Shown: piece after piece, positions 13,295-13,403 of the stretch
How positions within the stretch are numbered: position 1 is the first letter of the stretch
How the letters are laid out: each line of letters begins with the position of its first letter
Source of the DNA: an uncultured Collinsella sp.
GTDB taxonomy: Bacteria; Actinomycetota; Coriobacteriia; Coriobacteriales; Coriobacteriaceae
Reading direction: 5' to 3'
NCBI GenBank assembly: GCA_900550735.1
Contig: URTD01000033.1
Location: 1-13,403, forward strand
Length of the DNA stretch: 13,403 nucleotides
Program-made: the position numbers and the translations under genes
The notes under the pieces: generated by a model
Told to the model about the DNA's origin: nothing
Seen by the model: the letters and a program-made list of their open reading frames with translations, nothing else
Database searches by the model: none

Positions 13295-13339
13295 AATAAA
13301 CACCCCAGCGGCGACTCGGCTCTCGCTGGGGTGTTTATT
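13295..13339 (-). terminator. Long perfect stem-loop between tRNA-Ile and tRNA-Ala
   Basis: A 16-bp perfect stem AATAAACACCCCAGCG/CGCTGGGGTGTTTATT (13295-13310 with 13324-13339) closes a 13-base loop. On the minus strand the stem ends in GTTTATT, resembling a terminator whose T-tract is folded into the stem. It begins 11 bases after the CCA end of the partial tRNA-Ile and leaves only 11 bases before tRNA-Ala. Confidence 0.75.
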
Positions 13340-13350
13340 GCGAAAGAAAG

Positions 13351-13403
13351 TGGTGGACCTGACAAGATTCGAACTTGTGACCTCCCGGTTATCAGCCGGA
13401 CGC
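13351..13403 (-). tRNA. tRNA-Ile (anticodon GAT), partial at window edge
   Basis: The 3' 53 bases of a second tRNA-Ile, from CCA through the T arm to the anticodon arm with GAT, are identical to 13127-13179. The 5' part lies beyond the window. It is the first of at least three tRNAs in this minus-strand cluster. Confidence 0.93.

Overview
The window looks like chromosome of a high-GC actinobacterium of the class Coriobacteriia, most likely Collinsella or a close relative. This is an inference from GC-rich codon use, the gene order rpsF-ssb-rpsR-rplI-dnaB followed by purA and purD, Coriobacteriia-style accessory proteins, and free-standing tRNA-Ile/tRNA-Ala genes. No rRNA gene or species marker is present, so the genus is not proven.

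Left part (1-5440, minus strand): a housekeeping block read right to left. rpsF (S6), ssb, rpsR (S18) and rplI (L9) form one operon, with a promoter and a structured leader ahead of rpsF and a strong intrinsic terminator after rplI. dnaB (replicative helicase), purA (adenylosuccinate synthetase) and the N-terminal part of purD (GAR synthetase, cut by the window edge) follow. purA has its own promoter candidate over the dnaB stop codon, and a nested hairpin lies between purA and purD.

Middle (5440-8300): a non-coding stretch of about 360 bases with DnaA-box-like sites, then two tandem plus-strand tRNA-Ser genes (GGA and CGA), each followed by a terminator-like hairpin. Next comes an accessory island: an inverted 20-base copy of the tRNA-Ser(CGA) 3' end, then a minus-strand gene for a DUF559/Vsr-like PD-(D/E)XK protein held between two copies of a 53-bp palindromic element. 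The two elements share their arms in the same orientation, but their 19-base cores are inverted relative to each other. This is the most unusual signal in the window. A plus-strand TRIC/UPF0126 channel gene follows.

Right part (8300-13403): a plus-strand secreted/membrane protein with a bactofilin-like repeat ectodomain, converging on minus-strand typA (BipA GTPase) across a shared hairpin terminator. Upstream of typA is a minus-strand run of a bifunctional-nuclease-family gene (DUF151) and two unrecognised small genes. The window ends in a minus-strand tRNA cluster (partial tRNA-Ile, tRNA-Ala, tRNA-Ile), which has a long perfect hairpin between the first two and a terminator after the last.

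Most of the window is ordinary core genome. The novelty lies in the repeat-flanked island at about 6130-7430 and in several RNA structures around the ribosomal-protein operon and the tRNA clusters.
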